DNA from: JAUWKC01 sp035529895
GTDB lineage: Bacteria; Planctomycetota; Phycisphaerae; Sedimentisphaerales; Anaerobacaceae
Direction of reading: 5' to 3'
Length of the DNA: 36,260 nt
NCBI GenBank assembly: GCA_035529895.1
Contig: DATKVV010000040.1
Span: forward strand, 1 to 36,260
In this document: positions 16,004 to 24,437 of the stretch, piece after piece
Layout of the letters: the number at the start of each line of letters is the position of its first letter
Position numbering within the stretch: the stretch's first letter is position 1
Notes under the pieces: model-generated
What the model was told of the DNA's origin: nothing
The model's database searches: none
What the model saw: only the letters and a program-made list of their open reading frames with translations
Translations under genes and position numbers: made by a program

Positions 16004-16612
16004 TTACCTCGGAGCCTGAATCCTAAGGTTGACGAGCTTGTTGTCCACAAGCATAAATGTAGTTTTAAGCTCATCATAGAGTAAACCGGCCAGGACGCCG
16101 CTCGGCAGCTCTTTGCTCGGCTCGCCATAGGCGGCGACAATTTGTTCGCGGGTAGCTCCCATCCCGATGCCTTCTTTTGTCTTTCCGGCAAAAGTAATCA
16201 ACTCGGGCGGCGCTCCCGGATAGTCCTTCGACCAGCATTCAATGGTCTGCAGACCAATCCTGGGGTGAATCATCATAGAGATTCCTTTGGATGCCAGGTA
16301 ATACGACGCCACGCCTTGTCCCTCGGTTCGTTCCGGCTGCCCGAAATTCTCGTAGACCTGCTCTTTTGACATGCCGAACTCGAGGGGGCCGAGGCCGACC
16401 AGCGGCACAACCTCCAAGGGTCCCCGGCCGGTTTCAGGCGTTTCGGCGGGCTGGATTTCAGGCTCTGTTGTCTCTGGGGCTTCGGTCGTCGCGACAGGTT
16501 CCTCTATCGGCGCCGCTTCCTCGGACTTTTTCTTGCAACTACTCACGGCCAGGGTCAAGACAGTTGCGCAGGCAAGGATAACGAGGACTTTAAGACTCTT
16601 GTGTATTACCAT
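16004..16612 (-). CDS. Lipoprotein with two BamE/SmpA-like repeats
   Basis: The start is ATG 16612 behind GAAGGAGA; an upstream TTG in frame would place this ribosome site inside the gene. The 202-residue product has a lipoprotein signal with lipobox LAVSSC (Cys26), then a Glu/Pro/Thr-rich linker to about residue 65. Two related segments follow: FGMSKEQVYENFGQPE (79-94) and IGMGATREQIVAAYGEPS (149-166). The pattern GMxxxQVxxxxGxPx is typical of the SmpA/OmlA (BamE) fold. BamE belongs to the outer-membrane protein assembly machine, but the fold is widespread, so an envelope role is the safe statement. A TATAAT lies upstream at 16747-16742 on the minus strand, without a good -35 box. Confidence 0.75.
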   Translation of the reverse strand: MVIHKSLKVLVILACATVLTLAVSSCKKKSEEAAPIEEPVATTEAPETTEPEIQPAETPETGRGPLEVVPLVGLGPLEFGMSKEQVYENFGQPERTEGQGVASYYLASKGISMMIHPRIGLQTIECWSKDYPGAPPELITFAGKTKEGIGMGATREQIVAAYGEPSKELPSGVLAGLLYDELKTTFMLVDNKLVNLRIQAPR

Positions 16613-16814
16613 AGTAATCTCCTTCAAAATTGTACACGCACACTTGACGGCGGCAACATGCCGCCTTTATGTACCAGATTCTTGCATTTTTCGCGGGCAT
16701 TGCAAGAGATATTTCCAGGGCAACGAGGCGAAAAACACACTATTATATTTAGACAGTTTGCGCATGTGTTCGGTTCCCTGCTGTTTATGGGTTCTTTTAG
16801 GTCGAGCGGCACAA

Positions 16815-19535
16815 TCACTCGCCGGCCAGTTTTTGTTTTATTATTTCGGCGGCTTTGGCGAGCGCATCGTCGATTTTCTGCGGATTTTTCCCACCGGCCT
16901 GGGCCATGTGGGGCTTGCCGCCTCCGCCGCCATCAATCAGGGGTGCGGTCGTCTTGACGATGTCGCCGGCGCTCAAGCCCTTCTTAACCAGGTCCTCCGT
17001 GAGGCCCGCCAGCAGGGTGGCTTTGTCTTCTTCGGCAAATGCCAGGACAATAGCGGCGGATTTTGCCTTTTTCTTGAGCATGTCAATTGCGGACCGGGCC
17101 TGCTCTACGGAGGTTGTGGAAAGACGGCCGATAATTATATGGGTCTGGTCGATTTTATGGGACGTTTCGAGAAGCTGTTTGGCTTCGGCCATAACGTCCG
17201 CCCCCTTTTGTTTCGCGGCGGACTTCAACTGTTTGGTGAGGTCCTTGTTGTCCCTTGTCAGTTGGTTGACCCTGTCGGGCAGGGCCTCGGGAGGGACCTT
17301 GAGCATTTCGGAAAGCGCATCAACGATATCACTGCGCTGTTCAAGGTACTGGGCCAGCGCCGAGCCGGTAAGGGCCGTTATCCTTCGGACGCCGGCTGAG
17401 ATACTTTCTTCTTTGATTATTTTGAAGCCGCCGATAGAGCCGGTTCTTTCGACGTGGGTGCCGCCGCAGAATTCACGGCTGAAGGCTTCGCTGAGTTCGT
17501 CCCGGCTGCCGGCGCCAACTGCTACGACGCGGACCTCGTTTCCGTACTTCTCGCCAAACAAAGCCATAGCGCCAAGTTTCTGTGCTTCGGCCCTGGGCAT
17601 CACGGCACAGGTAACGGGCAGATTTGCAGCAATCTTTTCTTTCACCAAAGTCTCGACTTTTTTCAGCTCTTCGTCGCTCGGCGCCCTGGGACAGGTAAAG
17701 TCAAACCTTAAGTAGTCCGGCCCGACGAGACTTCCCTGCTGAGCGACGGATTTAGCTATTATCTGCTGAAGGGCCCATTGGAGCAGGTGAGTGGCGGTGT
17801 GATTTTTCCTTATCGAATCCCTGTCTTTGCTCACGATGGCGTTAACCCGGTCGCCGACACCGAATGAGCCCTCGGCAAGTCGGCCTTTGTGAATAACGCA
17901 GTTGGCTATCCTGGCGGTGTCCTCGACAATGAAGCGTCCTTGGTTCGATTCGATGACGCCGCAGTCGCCGACCTGGCCGCCGGCTTCGGCATAGAAACAG
18001 GTTTTATCGAGGACAACGGCGGCCTCGGCGCTGGCTTCAATTCGGCCTTTGGTTTGAAGACCCTTCTCGTCGATCCAGCCGACTATCGTGCTTTCGCAAC
18101 GGTCGGTGTGATACTTGTGCAGGTCTTCGGTTGTCGGCAGTTCGGTATCGGCAATCGCGGCGAACAAAGTGGAGGTCTTTTGTGCGGCCCGCGCACGTTC
18201 TCTCTGCTGTTCCATCAGTTCGTTGAATTTGGCGGTATCCACTATCAGCCTGCGTTCCTCGGCCATGAGCTGGGTCAAGTCGAGCGGGAAGCCGTAGGTA
18301 TCATAAAGCTGGAAAGCATCGTCGCCGGTGATAGTTCTTTCCGGCGTTGCGGCCGCCCGCTCAGCGGCATCGTTGAAGATTTCGATGCCGCGGTCGAGTG
18401 TTCTACCGAAGCTTGCCTCTTCCGACTGGATGACCGTTGAAACATAGTCTGTTCTTTCCCTTATTTCAGGGAATGCGTCGCCCAGGCAGTCGGCCACCAC
18501 CGGTGCAAGTCTATACATGAACGGCTCATGCATTCCAAGCTCCCGTCCAAATCTCGACGCCCGGCGAAGTATTCGGCGAATAACGTAGCCTCTTCCCTCG
18601 TTGGAGGGCGTGCCGCCGTCGGTTATGGCAAATGTAAGCGAGCGGATATGGTCGGATATGACCCGGAATGCGTTATCGGTTTTGTTGTTTAGCCTGGAGG
18701 CGTATTTGTGCCCGGTTATGTCGCTAATGGCCTCGATTATGGGCATGAACAGGTCGGTGTCATAATTGCTGCCTTTATGCTGAAGTACCGCGGCGACTCT
18801 TTCGAGCCCCGCGCCGGTGTCGACGTATCTGGCGCCGAGCGGGTTAAGTTTGCCGTCCTCGGTGCGGTTGTACTGGATAAAGACGAGGTTCCACAGTTCG
18901 ATGAATCGGGCGCAGCCGGCGTTTACGGCGCACTTGTGGCCTGGCACATCTTTTTTGTCACACATATCGGGCCCGAGGTCGATATGTATTTCACTGCATG
19001 GTCCGCAGGGGCCGGTTTCTCCCATCTCCCAGAAATTATCCTTCTTCCCGAAAGCGAGGACGCGGTCGGAGGGGATTGGAGTCGCCTTCGTCCAGATGGC
19101 GGTGGCTTCGTTGTCCTTTGGCAGGCCGTCGTGGGGCTCGCCGGCGAAAACCGTTGCCCACAGGCGGTTGGGCTCGATTTGCCAGACGCCGGTAAGAAGC
19201 TCCCACGCCCACTCGATGGCTTCGGCCTTGAAGTAATCATCGAACGACCAGTTGCCCAGCATCTCGAAAAAGGTATGGTGATAGGTGTCCTTGCCGACTT
19301 CTTCAAGGTCGTTGTGCTTGCCGCTTACGCGAAGGCATTTCTGGCTGTTGACGGCCCTGCGGCATTCAGGCGCGACGAGCCCGAGGAAAATATCCTTGAA
19401 CTGGTTCATTCCCGCATTGGCGAAAAGCAAAGTGTCGTCGCCGACGGGGACAATAGGTGAGCTGGGGACAAACTCGTGGTCCTTGCCTTTGAAAAAGTCT
19501 ATAAATCCGCTTCTTATTTGCGTTGCAGTGAGCAC
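16815..19535 (-). CDS. alaS: Alanyl-tRNA synthetase AlaS
   Basis: AlaS charges tRNA-Ala and clears misacylated seryl- and glycyl-tRNA-Ala. The catalytic core starts with TATQIRSGFIDFFKGKDHEF and contains FANAGMNQFKDIF; the editing domain has HTATHLLQ (near 17782-17805) and CGGTH (17454-17468); the C-terminal domain has the Gly-rich GGGGGKPHMAQAGG. I prefer GTG 19535, because AGGA precedes it and the product then begins at the usual place. ATG 19586 or 19613 would overlap recA by a few to about 40 bases and add up to 26 atypical residues. The length is then 906 residues. It is the last strong member of the gltX-recA-alaS operon. Confidence 0.95.
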   Translation of the reverse strand: MLTATQIRSGFIDFFKGKDHEFVPSSPIVPVGDDTLLFANAGMNQFKDIFLGLVAPECRRAVNSQKCLRVSGKHNDLEEVGKDTYHHTFFEMLGNWSFDDYFKAEAIEWAWELLTGVWQIEPNRLWATVFAGEPHDGLPKDNEATAIWTKATPIPSDRVLAFGKKDNFWEMGETGPCGPCSEIHIDLGPDMCDKKDVPGHKCAVNAGCARFIELWNLVFIQYNRTEDGKLNPLGARYVDTGAGLERVAAVLQHKGSNYDTDLFMPIIEAISDITGHKYASRLNNKTDNAFRVISDHIRSLTFAITDGGTPSNEGRGYVIRRILRRASRFGRELGMHEPFMYRLAPVVADCLGDAFPEIRERTDYVSTVIQSEEASFGRTLDRGIEIFNDAAERAAATPERTITGDDAFQLYDTYGFPLDLTQLMAEERRLIVDTAKFNELMEQQRERARAAQKTSTLFAAIADTELPTTEDLHKYHTDRCESTIVGWIDEKGLQTKGRIEASAEAAVVLDKTCFYAEAGGQVGDCGVIESNQGRFIVEDTARIANCVIHKGRLAEGSFGVGDRVNAIVSKDRDSIRKNHTATHLLQWALQQIIAKSVAQQGSLVGPDYLRFDFTCPRAPSDEELKKVETLVKEKIAANLPVTCAVMPRAEAQKLGAMALFGEKYGNEVRVVAVGAGSRDELSEAFSREFCGGTHVERTGSIGGFKIIKEESISAGVRRITALTGSALAQYLEQRSDIVDALSEMLKVPPEALPDRVNQLTRDNKDLTKQLKSAAKQKGADVMAEAKQLLETSHKIDQTHIIIGRLSTTSVEQARSAIDMLKKKAKSAAIVLAFAEEDKATLLAGLTEDLVKKGLSAGDIVKTTAPLIDGGGGGKPHMAQAGGKNPQKIDDALAKAAEIIKQKLAGE

Positions 19536-19572
19536 TTGACGTTTTCCTGAACAAGCGTTTGGTTTTCTGTTT

Positions 19573-20613
19573 TTATCGGCTGTCATCGGCTGCGACGACG
19601 CCTTTGGCGGCAAGTATTTTATTCTTTATCTCCTCGGACAGGTCTTTGTTCTCGGCGAGATATTTCTTGGCGTTTTCCCTGCCCTGACCGAGTCGTATGT
19701 CGCCGTAATTGAGCCAGGCGCCGGATTTTTCGACCACGTTGGATTCTGCGCCGAGGTCGAGCAGGTCGCCTTCGTAGCTGATTCCGCTGTCAAACATAAT
19801 ATCGAATTCGGCGTCGCGGAAGGGGGGCGCGATTTTGTTTTTTACCACTCTGGCCCTGACGCGGCTGCCGACGGCGATGTTCCCTTCTTTTATGGTGGCC
19901 AGACGCCTCACGTCGATTCGGACAGAACTGTAAAACTTCAGTGCCCTTCCGCCCGGCGTGGTTTCGGGGTTGCCGAACATGACGCCGATTTTCATACGGA
20001 TTTGGTTAATAAACAGCAGCGAGGTCTTGCTTTTGTTGATGATGGCGGCGAGCTTTCTCATAGCCTGGCTCATAAGTCTTGCCTGCAGCCCGATATGGGT
20101 GTCACCCATTTCGCCTTTGATTTCGGCTGCCGGCGTCAGTGCGGCGACCGAGTCGATGACTATGACATCCACGGAGTTGGACCGTATGAGCATTTCGGTG
20201 ATATCGAGCGCCTGTTCCCCCGTGTCGGGCTGGCTGACCAGCAGGCTGCTGACGTCAACGCCCAGCCTTTTTGCCCAGGTTGTATCGAGGGCGTGTTCGG
20301 CGTCGATAAAGGCGGCAACGCCGCCGGCTTTCTGGGCGTTTGCTATAACGTGCAGAGCGAGGGTGGTTTTGCCCGAGGACTCCGGACCAAACAGCTCCGT
20401 AACCCTGCCGCGGGGTATGCCGGCAGCGCCAAGAGCGATGTCCAGTGACAATGAGCCGGTCGGAATGCCCGCGATTCTGGCATAGCACCGCTCATCCATT
20501 TGCATAATTGCGCCCTGGCCGTATTGCTTTTCGATTTGTGCGATGACTCTTTGCAGAGCCGTTTCCTTGCCGGTTGGTTCCAGGGTCTTGTCCGTTTTTT
20601 TTGTCTTAACCAT
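19573..20613 (-). CDS. recA: Recombinase RecA
   Basis: RecA forms ATP-dependent filaments on single-stranded DNA, drives homologous strand exchange and stimulates LexA-type self-cleavage. The 346-residue protein has the Walker A motif GPESSGKTT, the Walker B region VDVIVIDSVAALTP, and the loop-2 region FGNPETTPGGRALKFYSS. ATG 20613 is preceded by GGAGAGGA. The gene lies 18 bases after thpR, a neighbour seen next to recA in many bacteria, and 37 bases before the preferred alaS start. No SOS-type operator was recognised before the operon promoter at 23804-23832, though the planctomycete motif is not known to me. Confidence 0.97.
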   Translation of the reverse strand: MVKTKKTDKTLEPTGKETALQRVIAQIEKQYGQGAIMQMDERCYARIAGIPTGSLSLDIALGAAGIPRGRVTELFGPESSGKTTLALHVIANAQKAGGVAAFIDAEHALDTTWAKRLGVDVSSLLVSQPDTGEQALDITEMLIRSNSVDVIVIDSVAALTPAAEIKGEMGDTHIGLQARLMSQAMRKLAAIINKSKTSLLFINQIRMKIGVMFGNPETTPGGRALKFYSSVRIDVRRLATIKEGNIAVGSRVRARVVKNKIAPPFRDAEFDIMFDSGISYEGDLLDLGAESNVVEKSGAWLNYGDIRLGQGRENAKKYLAENKDLSEEIKNKILAAKGVVAADDSR

Positions 20614-20631
20614 TTCTATTCCTCTCCAGTC

Positions 20632-21198
20632 TTATTGCAGTTTGTAATTTGCCAGGATTGTATAAATAGGCCCACTTGGTCTTAGCTGGCTCTGGTAAAC
20701 AGATACGGAGTCGGCGGAGATAATGCCAAGCTTGTAATCTTTGAAGGCCTCGCCCAACTTTGCCAGTTCGGCGCCTGCTTTCACGTTTCTGATGCGGCAG
20801 AGGGTCAGATGGCCGGTAAACTGCCTTGCTTCCTCGGGCCAGCCGGCCAAAGCTAACTGCTCTTCAATGTCCTTCTGAAGACGGTGGAGCTGCTCGCAAT
20901 TGTGGCCGCAGCCAACCCATAGAACTCTGGCGCTACTGCCGCCAAAATGACCGACCGATTCCACGTCGAGTTCGAAATTTTTGTGCCGGCCTGCAACGTC
21001 TTTGACTACGTTGCAGACCTCGACAACCTGTTCATCTTTGATTTCACCGAGGAACTTCAGTGTCAGGTGTATGGAGTCGGGCCTGACCCATTTGACATCA
21101 CCTTTTCTCACGTCGGCCTTGCTCTGGAGCTGCCGCTGCAACTCGCCGAGTGCTGCTCTTATTTCTTCACCAATATCTATCGCAATGAAAACTCGCAT
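20632..21198 (-). CDS. thpR: RNA 2',3'-cyclic phosphodiesterase ThpR (LigT family)
   Basis: ThpR hydrolyses 2',3'-cyclic phosphate RNA ends and in vitro can join tRNA halves. The 188-residue protein is of the 2H phosphoesterase fold, with two HxTx motifs: HLTLKFLGE (near residue 44) and HLTLCRIRN (near 129), which provide the two catalytic His. It starts with MRVFIAIDI, as is typical. ATG 21198 has only a weak ribosome site, and coupling to the pfkB-family gene 14 bases upstream is likely. The order thpR-recA is conserved in many genomes. Confidence 0.9.
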   Translation of the reverse strand: MRVFIAIDIGEEIRAALGELQRQLQSKADVRKGDVKWVRPDSIHLTLKFLGEIKDEQVVEVCNVVKDVAGRHKNFELDVESVGHFGGSSARVLWVGCGHNCEQLHRLQKDIEEQLALAGWPEEARQFTGHLTLCRIRNVKAGAELAKLGEAFKDYKLGIISADSVSVYQSQLRPSGPIYTILANYKLQ

Positions 21199-21212
21199 TT
21201 GGATACCAGCCG

Positions 21213-22118
21213 CTAAAAACTTGTTAACTTTCGCAAAGTTTCGAATCTTTCGTCGATATCGGTCCTGCTTATCGAAGTCAGACCAGCCAGCGAAAAACCG
21301 GCAATGGCAAAAGAAGCCACCACTGTACCGTAAGCGATTGCGGTTTTCAATGAGTCAAAATCGGTTTTGCCGTTTTTTGCCAGGCAGCCCATCAGTCCGC
21401 CGGCGAAGCTGTCGCCCGCGCCGGTGGGGTCTTTCACTTCGGTGGCCGGGTAGGCCGGCAGGACGAATCTTTCTCCGTCGGCGCTGCACATTAGTGAGCC
21501 GGACTCGCCTTTTTTGATGATTACGACGTTAGGGCCCATAGCCAGGACTTTCTCGGCGGCCCTTATGAGGTTCGGCTCGGCCGCCAGCAGCCTGGCTTCC
21601 TGTTCGTTTATTATCAGGCAGTTGGTTCTTTTGAGCAGTCGGGCTAAATCGTCGGCTCGCCCCTGAATCCAGCAATCCATGGTGTCGGCGGCGACAAAGT
21701 CGGGGGCCTCAAGCTGGTTGAGCAGTTCGAGCTGCAGGGGCGGCGCGGTGTTCGCGAGAAAGACGAACTTGCTGTCTCTGTATTGAGCGGGAATGGTCGG
21801 CGGCCCTTCGGCAAGGACGTTCAGTTCCAGCAAATCGGTCGTTCTGTCGTCCATATTGATGCGGTAGGTGCCTTTCCATCGAAAGGTCTTGCTCTGGGGT
21901 CTGACTTCGAGGCCGGTTAAATCGACATTCCGCCCGGCAAAGACTTCGGCCAAATCAAAAGGGCAGTCCGAGCCGATAACCCCGACAAGTCGAACGGGTC
22001 CGAAGAAGCTGGCTGCCATACTGAAATAAACGGAAGACCCGCCGAGACAGTTTTCGCTGACGCCATGGGGAGTGGCAACGGTATCGATACCAATTGAGCC
22101 GGTTACTAATAGCGACAT
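21213..22118 (-). CDS. PfkB-family sugar or nucleoside kinase
   Basis: The 301-residue protein has the PfkB (ribokinase) layout: the N-terminal GSIGIDTVATPHG, the substrate-side motif LGGSSVYFSMAASFFG, and near the C-terminus DPTGAGDSFAGGLMG, which carries the catalytic Asp and the anion hole. The exact sugar cannot be read from sequence. ATG 22118 lies two bases after the gltX stop and uses CAGGAAAC at the end of gltX as its ribosome site, so translation is coupled. A kinase of this family between gltX and thpR-recA has no obvious pathway link. Confidence 0.9.
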   Translation of the reverse strand: MSLLVTGSIGIDTVATPHGVSENCLGGSSVYFSMAASFFGPVRLVGVIGSDCPFDLAEVFAGRNVDLTGLEVRPQSKTFRWKGTYRINMDDRTTDLLELNVLAEGPPTIPAQYRDSKFVFLANTAPPLQLELLNQLEAPDFVAADTMDCWIQGRADDLARLLKRTNCLIINEQEARLLAAEPNLIRAAEKVLAMGPNVVIIKKGESGSLMCSADGERFVLPAYPATEVKDPTGAGDSFAGGLMGCLAKNGKTDFDSLKTAIAYGTVVASFAIAGFSLAGLTSISRTDIDERFETLRKLTSF

Positions 22119-22120
22119 CT

Positions 22121-23764
22121 CTAAGTTTCCTGTGCTTGAGTGGTTGCCCCGAAATTCTTGAGCGTTGTGTCTATTCTGGCCAGGGTGTTTTGTTTACCCA
22201 GCATTTGAACCGAATCGAAAATCGGCAGGCTTATGGTGTTTCCACAAATGGCAACGCGCAGGGGCTGGGCGATTTTACCGAGGCCGAGCTGTTTTTCTTC
22301 GGCTAATGACCGCAGCATGTTCTCAATATTTTCCCCGGTGAATGGGTCCATCCCGGCCAACTTGTCCCTGACTGTTTGCAAAATGGCCAGACCGCTATCT
22401 TTCAAAAGAACTTTCTTTACCGCCTTTTCGTCGTATTTTATTTGGTCGTCGGCCAAAAACAGGAACCTGCTTTTCTGCTCTATCTGAGCCAAGGTGCGGG
22501 CCCCCTCGGAAAGCTCGACGATTCTCGAAAGAAGCTCATTGTCCGCGGAAATCACGGGAGATTCGATGGCCTTGAGGTAATTCCTGAAATGCTGCACGAG
22601 TTTCTCCTTGGGGACCATGCGGATGTGCTCGGTGTTGAAGGCCAGCAGCTTGTTGCGGTCGAAGAGGCTGTTGGACTTTGTCAGGCGGGACAGGTCAAAA
22701 CAGGCGATTAATTCCTCAATCGGCATAATCTCACGGTCGCCTCCGGGGCTGAAGCCGAGCAGCGCGATAAAATTCACAAGGGCTTCGGGAAGATAGCCGC
22801 TATTAAAAAAATCGACGACGTTGATTTCCGGCAGGCTTATGCCGAGGTACTTTGCCATAGCGTCGACGCCGGGCATATCGGGCGTGGTCTTGCCTGCGAT
22901 AAAGCTCTTGACCTGTTCGACAGTGAGGCCGCCGACCTCGGCGAGTCTTTCAACGTCGATATTCGGGTCCGCCTTGATTGCGTTTCGCAATGCCTTTGGT
23001 CGCTCACGTTTGGACAGCTTCCCTCCGCCCTCGCTGACGGTTACGGACATGTGCGCATATACGGGGGTGCGAAATCCGAGCGCCTGCTGGAGAGCCTGCT
23101 GGCCGGGCGTGTTCATCAGATGTTCCTGGCCGCGAATGACATGGGTAACACCCATAAGCTCATCGTCGATGACGCAGGCAAAGTTGTAGGTAGGGTATCC
23201 ATCGTTTTTTTTTATGATGAAGTCGCCGAACTCGCCGGGGGAAAAGCTGACTTCACCGCGAACGACATCCTTAACGACAATCGTCTCATCCTGCGGGATG
23301 GCAAAGCGGACGGTTACCGGCATGCCTTGTGCGCGTGCCTTTTGGGCGTCCTGGCCGGTCGGGAATACTTCCGGCCGCTTGTAGGCGAAGCCCTTTTTTT
23401 GCGATTCCGCCTCCTGGCGCATTTCCTGCAGCTCCTCCGTGGTATCGAAACAGTAATAAGCCTTTTTTTCGTCGATGAGTTTCGTTACGTACTGGTCGTA
23501 GATGTCCTTTCGCTGGGACTGCAAATACGGGCCGCTGGGGCCTCCGACTTCGGGCCCTTCGTCCCAGTTGATGCCGAGCCAGCGAAGGTCGTTTATGACC
23601 TGTCGGGTGGCGGTGGGGGTATTACGTTTAAGGTCGGTATCTTCTATGCGCAGAATGAATTTGCCGCCCGTCCGGCGGGCCAGAAGCCAGCTAAAAAGTG
23701 CGGTCCTGGCGCCTCCCACGTGCAAATAACCTGTCGGCGATGGTGCAAAACGCGTTACGACCAT
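22121..23764 (-). CDS. gltX: Glutamyl-tRNA synthetase GltX
   Basis: GltX charges tRNA-Glu. The 547-residue protein has the class I signature region PSPTGYLHVGGARTAL (HIGH variant HVGG, residues 15-18) and KLSKR (249-253). About 69 residues lie between KLSKR and GYLPEAL, where common bacterial GltX has about 13, so there is an insert of roughly 55 residues (254-316); similar inserts are known to me from planctomycete GltX. Because glnS is also present (24438), this enzyme is probably discriminating. ATG 23764 is preceded by TTGGAG. It is the first gene of the operon with pfkB, thpR, recA and alaS. Confidence 0.95.
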   Translation of the reverse strand: MVVTRFAPSPTGYLHVGGARTALFSWLLARRTGGKFILRIEDTDLKRNTPTATRQVINDLRWLGINWDEGPEVGGPSGPYLQSQRKDIYDQYVTKLIDEKKAYYCFDTTEELQEMRQEAESQKKGFAYKRPEVFPTGQDAQKARAQGMPVTVRFAIPQDETIVVKDVVRGEVSFSPGEFGDFIIKKNDGYPTYNFACVIDDELMGVTHVIRGQEHLMNTPGQQALQQALGFRTPVYAHMSVTVSEGGGKLSKRERPKALRNAIKADPNIDVERLAEVGGLTVEQVKSFIAGKTTPDMPGVDAMAKYLGISLPEINVVDFFNSGYLPEALVNFIALLGFSPGGDREIMPIEELIACFDLSRLTKSNSLFDRNKLLAFNTEHIRMVPKEKLVQHFRNYLKAIESPVISADNELLSRIVELSEGARTLAQIEQKSRFLFLADDQIKYDEKAVKKVLLKDSGLAILQTVRDKLAGMDPFTGENIENMLRSLAEEKQLGLGKIAQPLRVAICGNTISLPIFDSVQMLGKQNTLARIDTTLKNFGATTQAQET

Positions 23765-23803
23765 TACTCATAACTCCAAGGAAAGTCAGGTATCGAAAGA
23801 AGT

Positions 23804-23832
23804 AAGATACTTCTGCGGCGGATTAATGTCAA
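23804..23832 (-). promoter_or_regulatory. Promoter of the gltX-recA-alaS operon
   Basis: On the minus strand a perfect TTGACA (23832-23827) and TATCTT (23809-23804) are exactly 17 bases apart, about 40 bases before gltX. No internal promoter of comparable quality was noticed before recA. Confidence 0.65.
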
Positions 23833-23888
23833 TCCTCAAGAGTATTTGGCTGTACCGGATGGGAATAATGTGCTAAATTCTTTGCCGG

Positions 23889-24368
23889 ATGAGAAGAAAA
23901 GAGCCCAGAAAGCTTGGTCACGATGAATTGGCCGAGGTGGTCAGGAAGGCGCCTTTGGTTTCTGTGGACTTGGTAGTCAAAAACAGCCGGGGCGAGATAT
24001 TGGTCGGTCTGCGAAAGAATGAGCCGGCCAGGGGTCTCTGGTTCGTGCCGGGCGGCAGGATTCTAAAAGACGAGCGGATTGCCGCGGCCTTTGAGCGCAT
24101 TGCGCACGATGAATTAGGGATTGACCTAACTTTTGAGGATGCAACTTTTCGGGGGGCCTTTGAACACTTTTACCCGACTAATTTTACAGAAAAGGAAACG
24201 TTTAGCACACACTATGTGGTGTTGGCTTACGAGATAGAGATAGGTGAGGATCCACTTAATTTGCCGCAGGACCAGCACAGCGAATACAAATGGCTGAGCA
24301 GGCAATCGCTGGACAGAGAACCGAATGTACACCCATACACAAAGGCGTATTTTGACTGTTCGCAATAA
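23889..24368 (+). CDS. Nudix hydrolase, GDP-mannose mannosyl hydrolase-like
   Basis: The 159-residue protein has a Nudix box of the GDP-mannose mannosyl hydrolase (NudD/Gmm) subtype: GGRILKDERIAAAFERIAHDELG at about residues 55-77, in which one catalytic Glu of the standard REUXEE is altered, as in that subtype. WFVPGG before the box and the downstream THYVVLAYEIE and EYKWLS segments also match. Gmm enzymes hydrolyse GDP-mannose or GDP-glucose to GDP and the sugar. Substrate assignment is by family pattern only. It starts at ATG 23889, divergent from gltX, and is followed by glnS about 70 bases on. Confidence 0.85.
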   Translation: MRRKEPRKLGHDELAEVVRKAPLVSVDLVVKNSRGEILVGLRKNEPARGLWFVPGGRILKDERIAAAFERIAHDELGIDLTFEDATFRGAFEHFYPTNFTEKETFSTHYVVLAYEIEIGEDPLNLPQDQHSEYKWLSRQSLDREPNVHPYTKAYFDCSQ

Positions 24369-24437
24369 CCGCACTCTGCTAAAATGTGCCTGTTGAGTCG
24401 TCGCCGAATTCATGTAGAACACCGAGAGTGACAGAAT

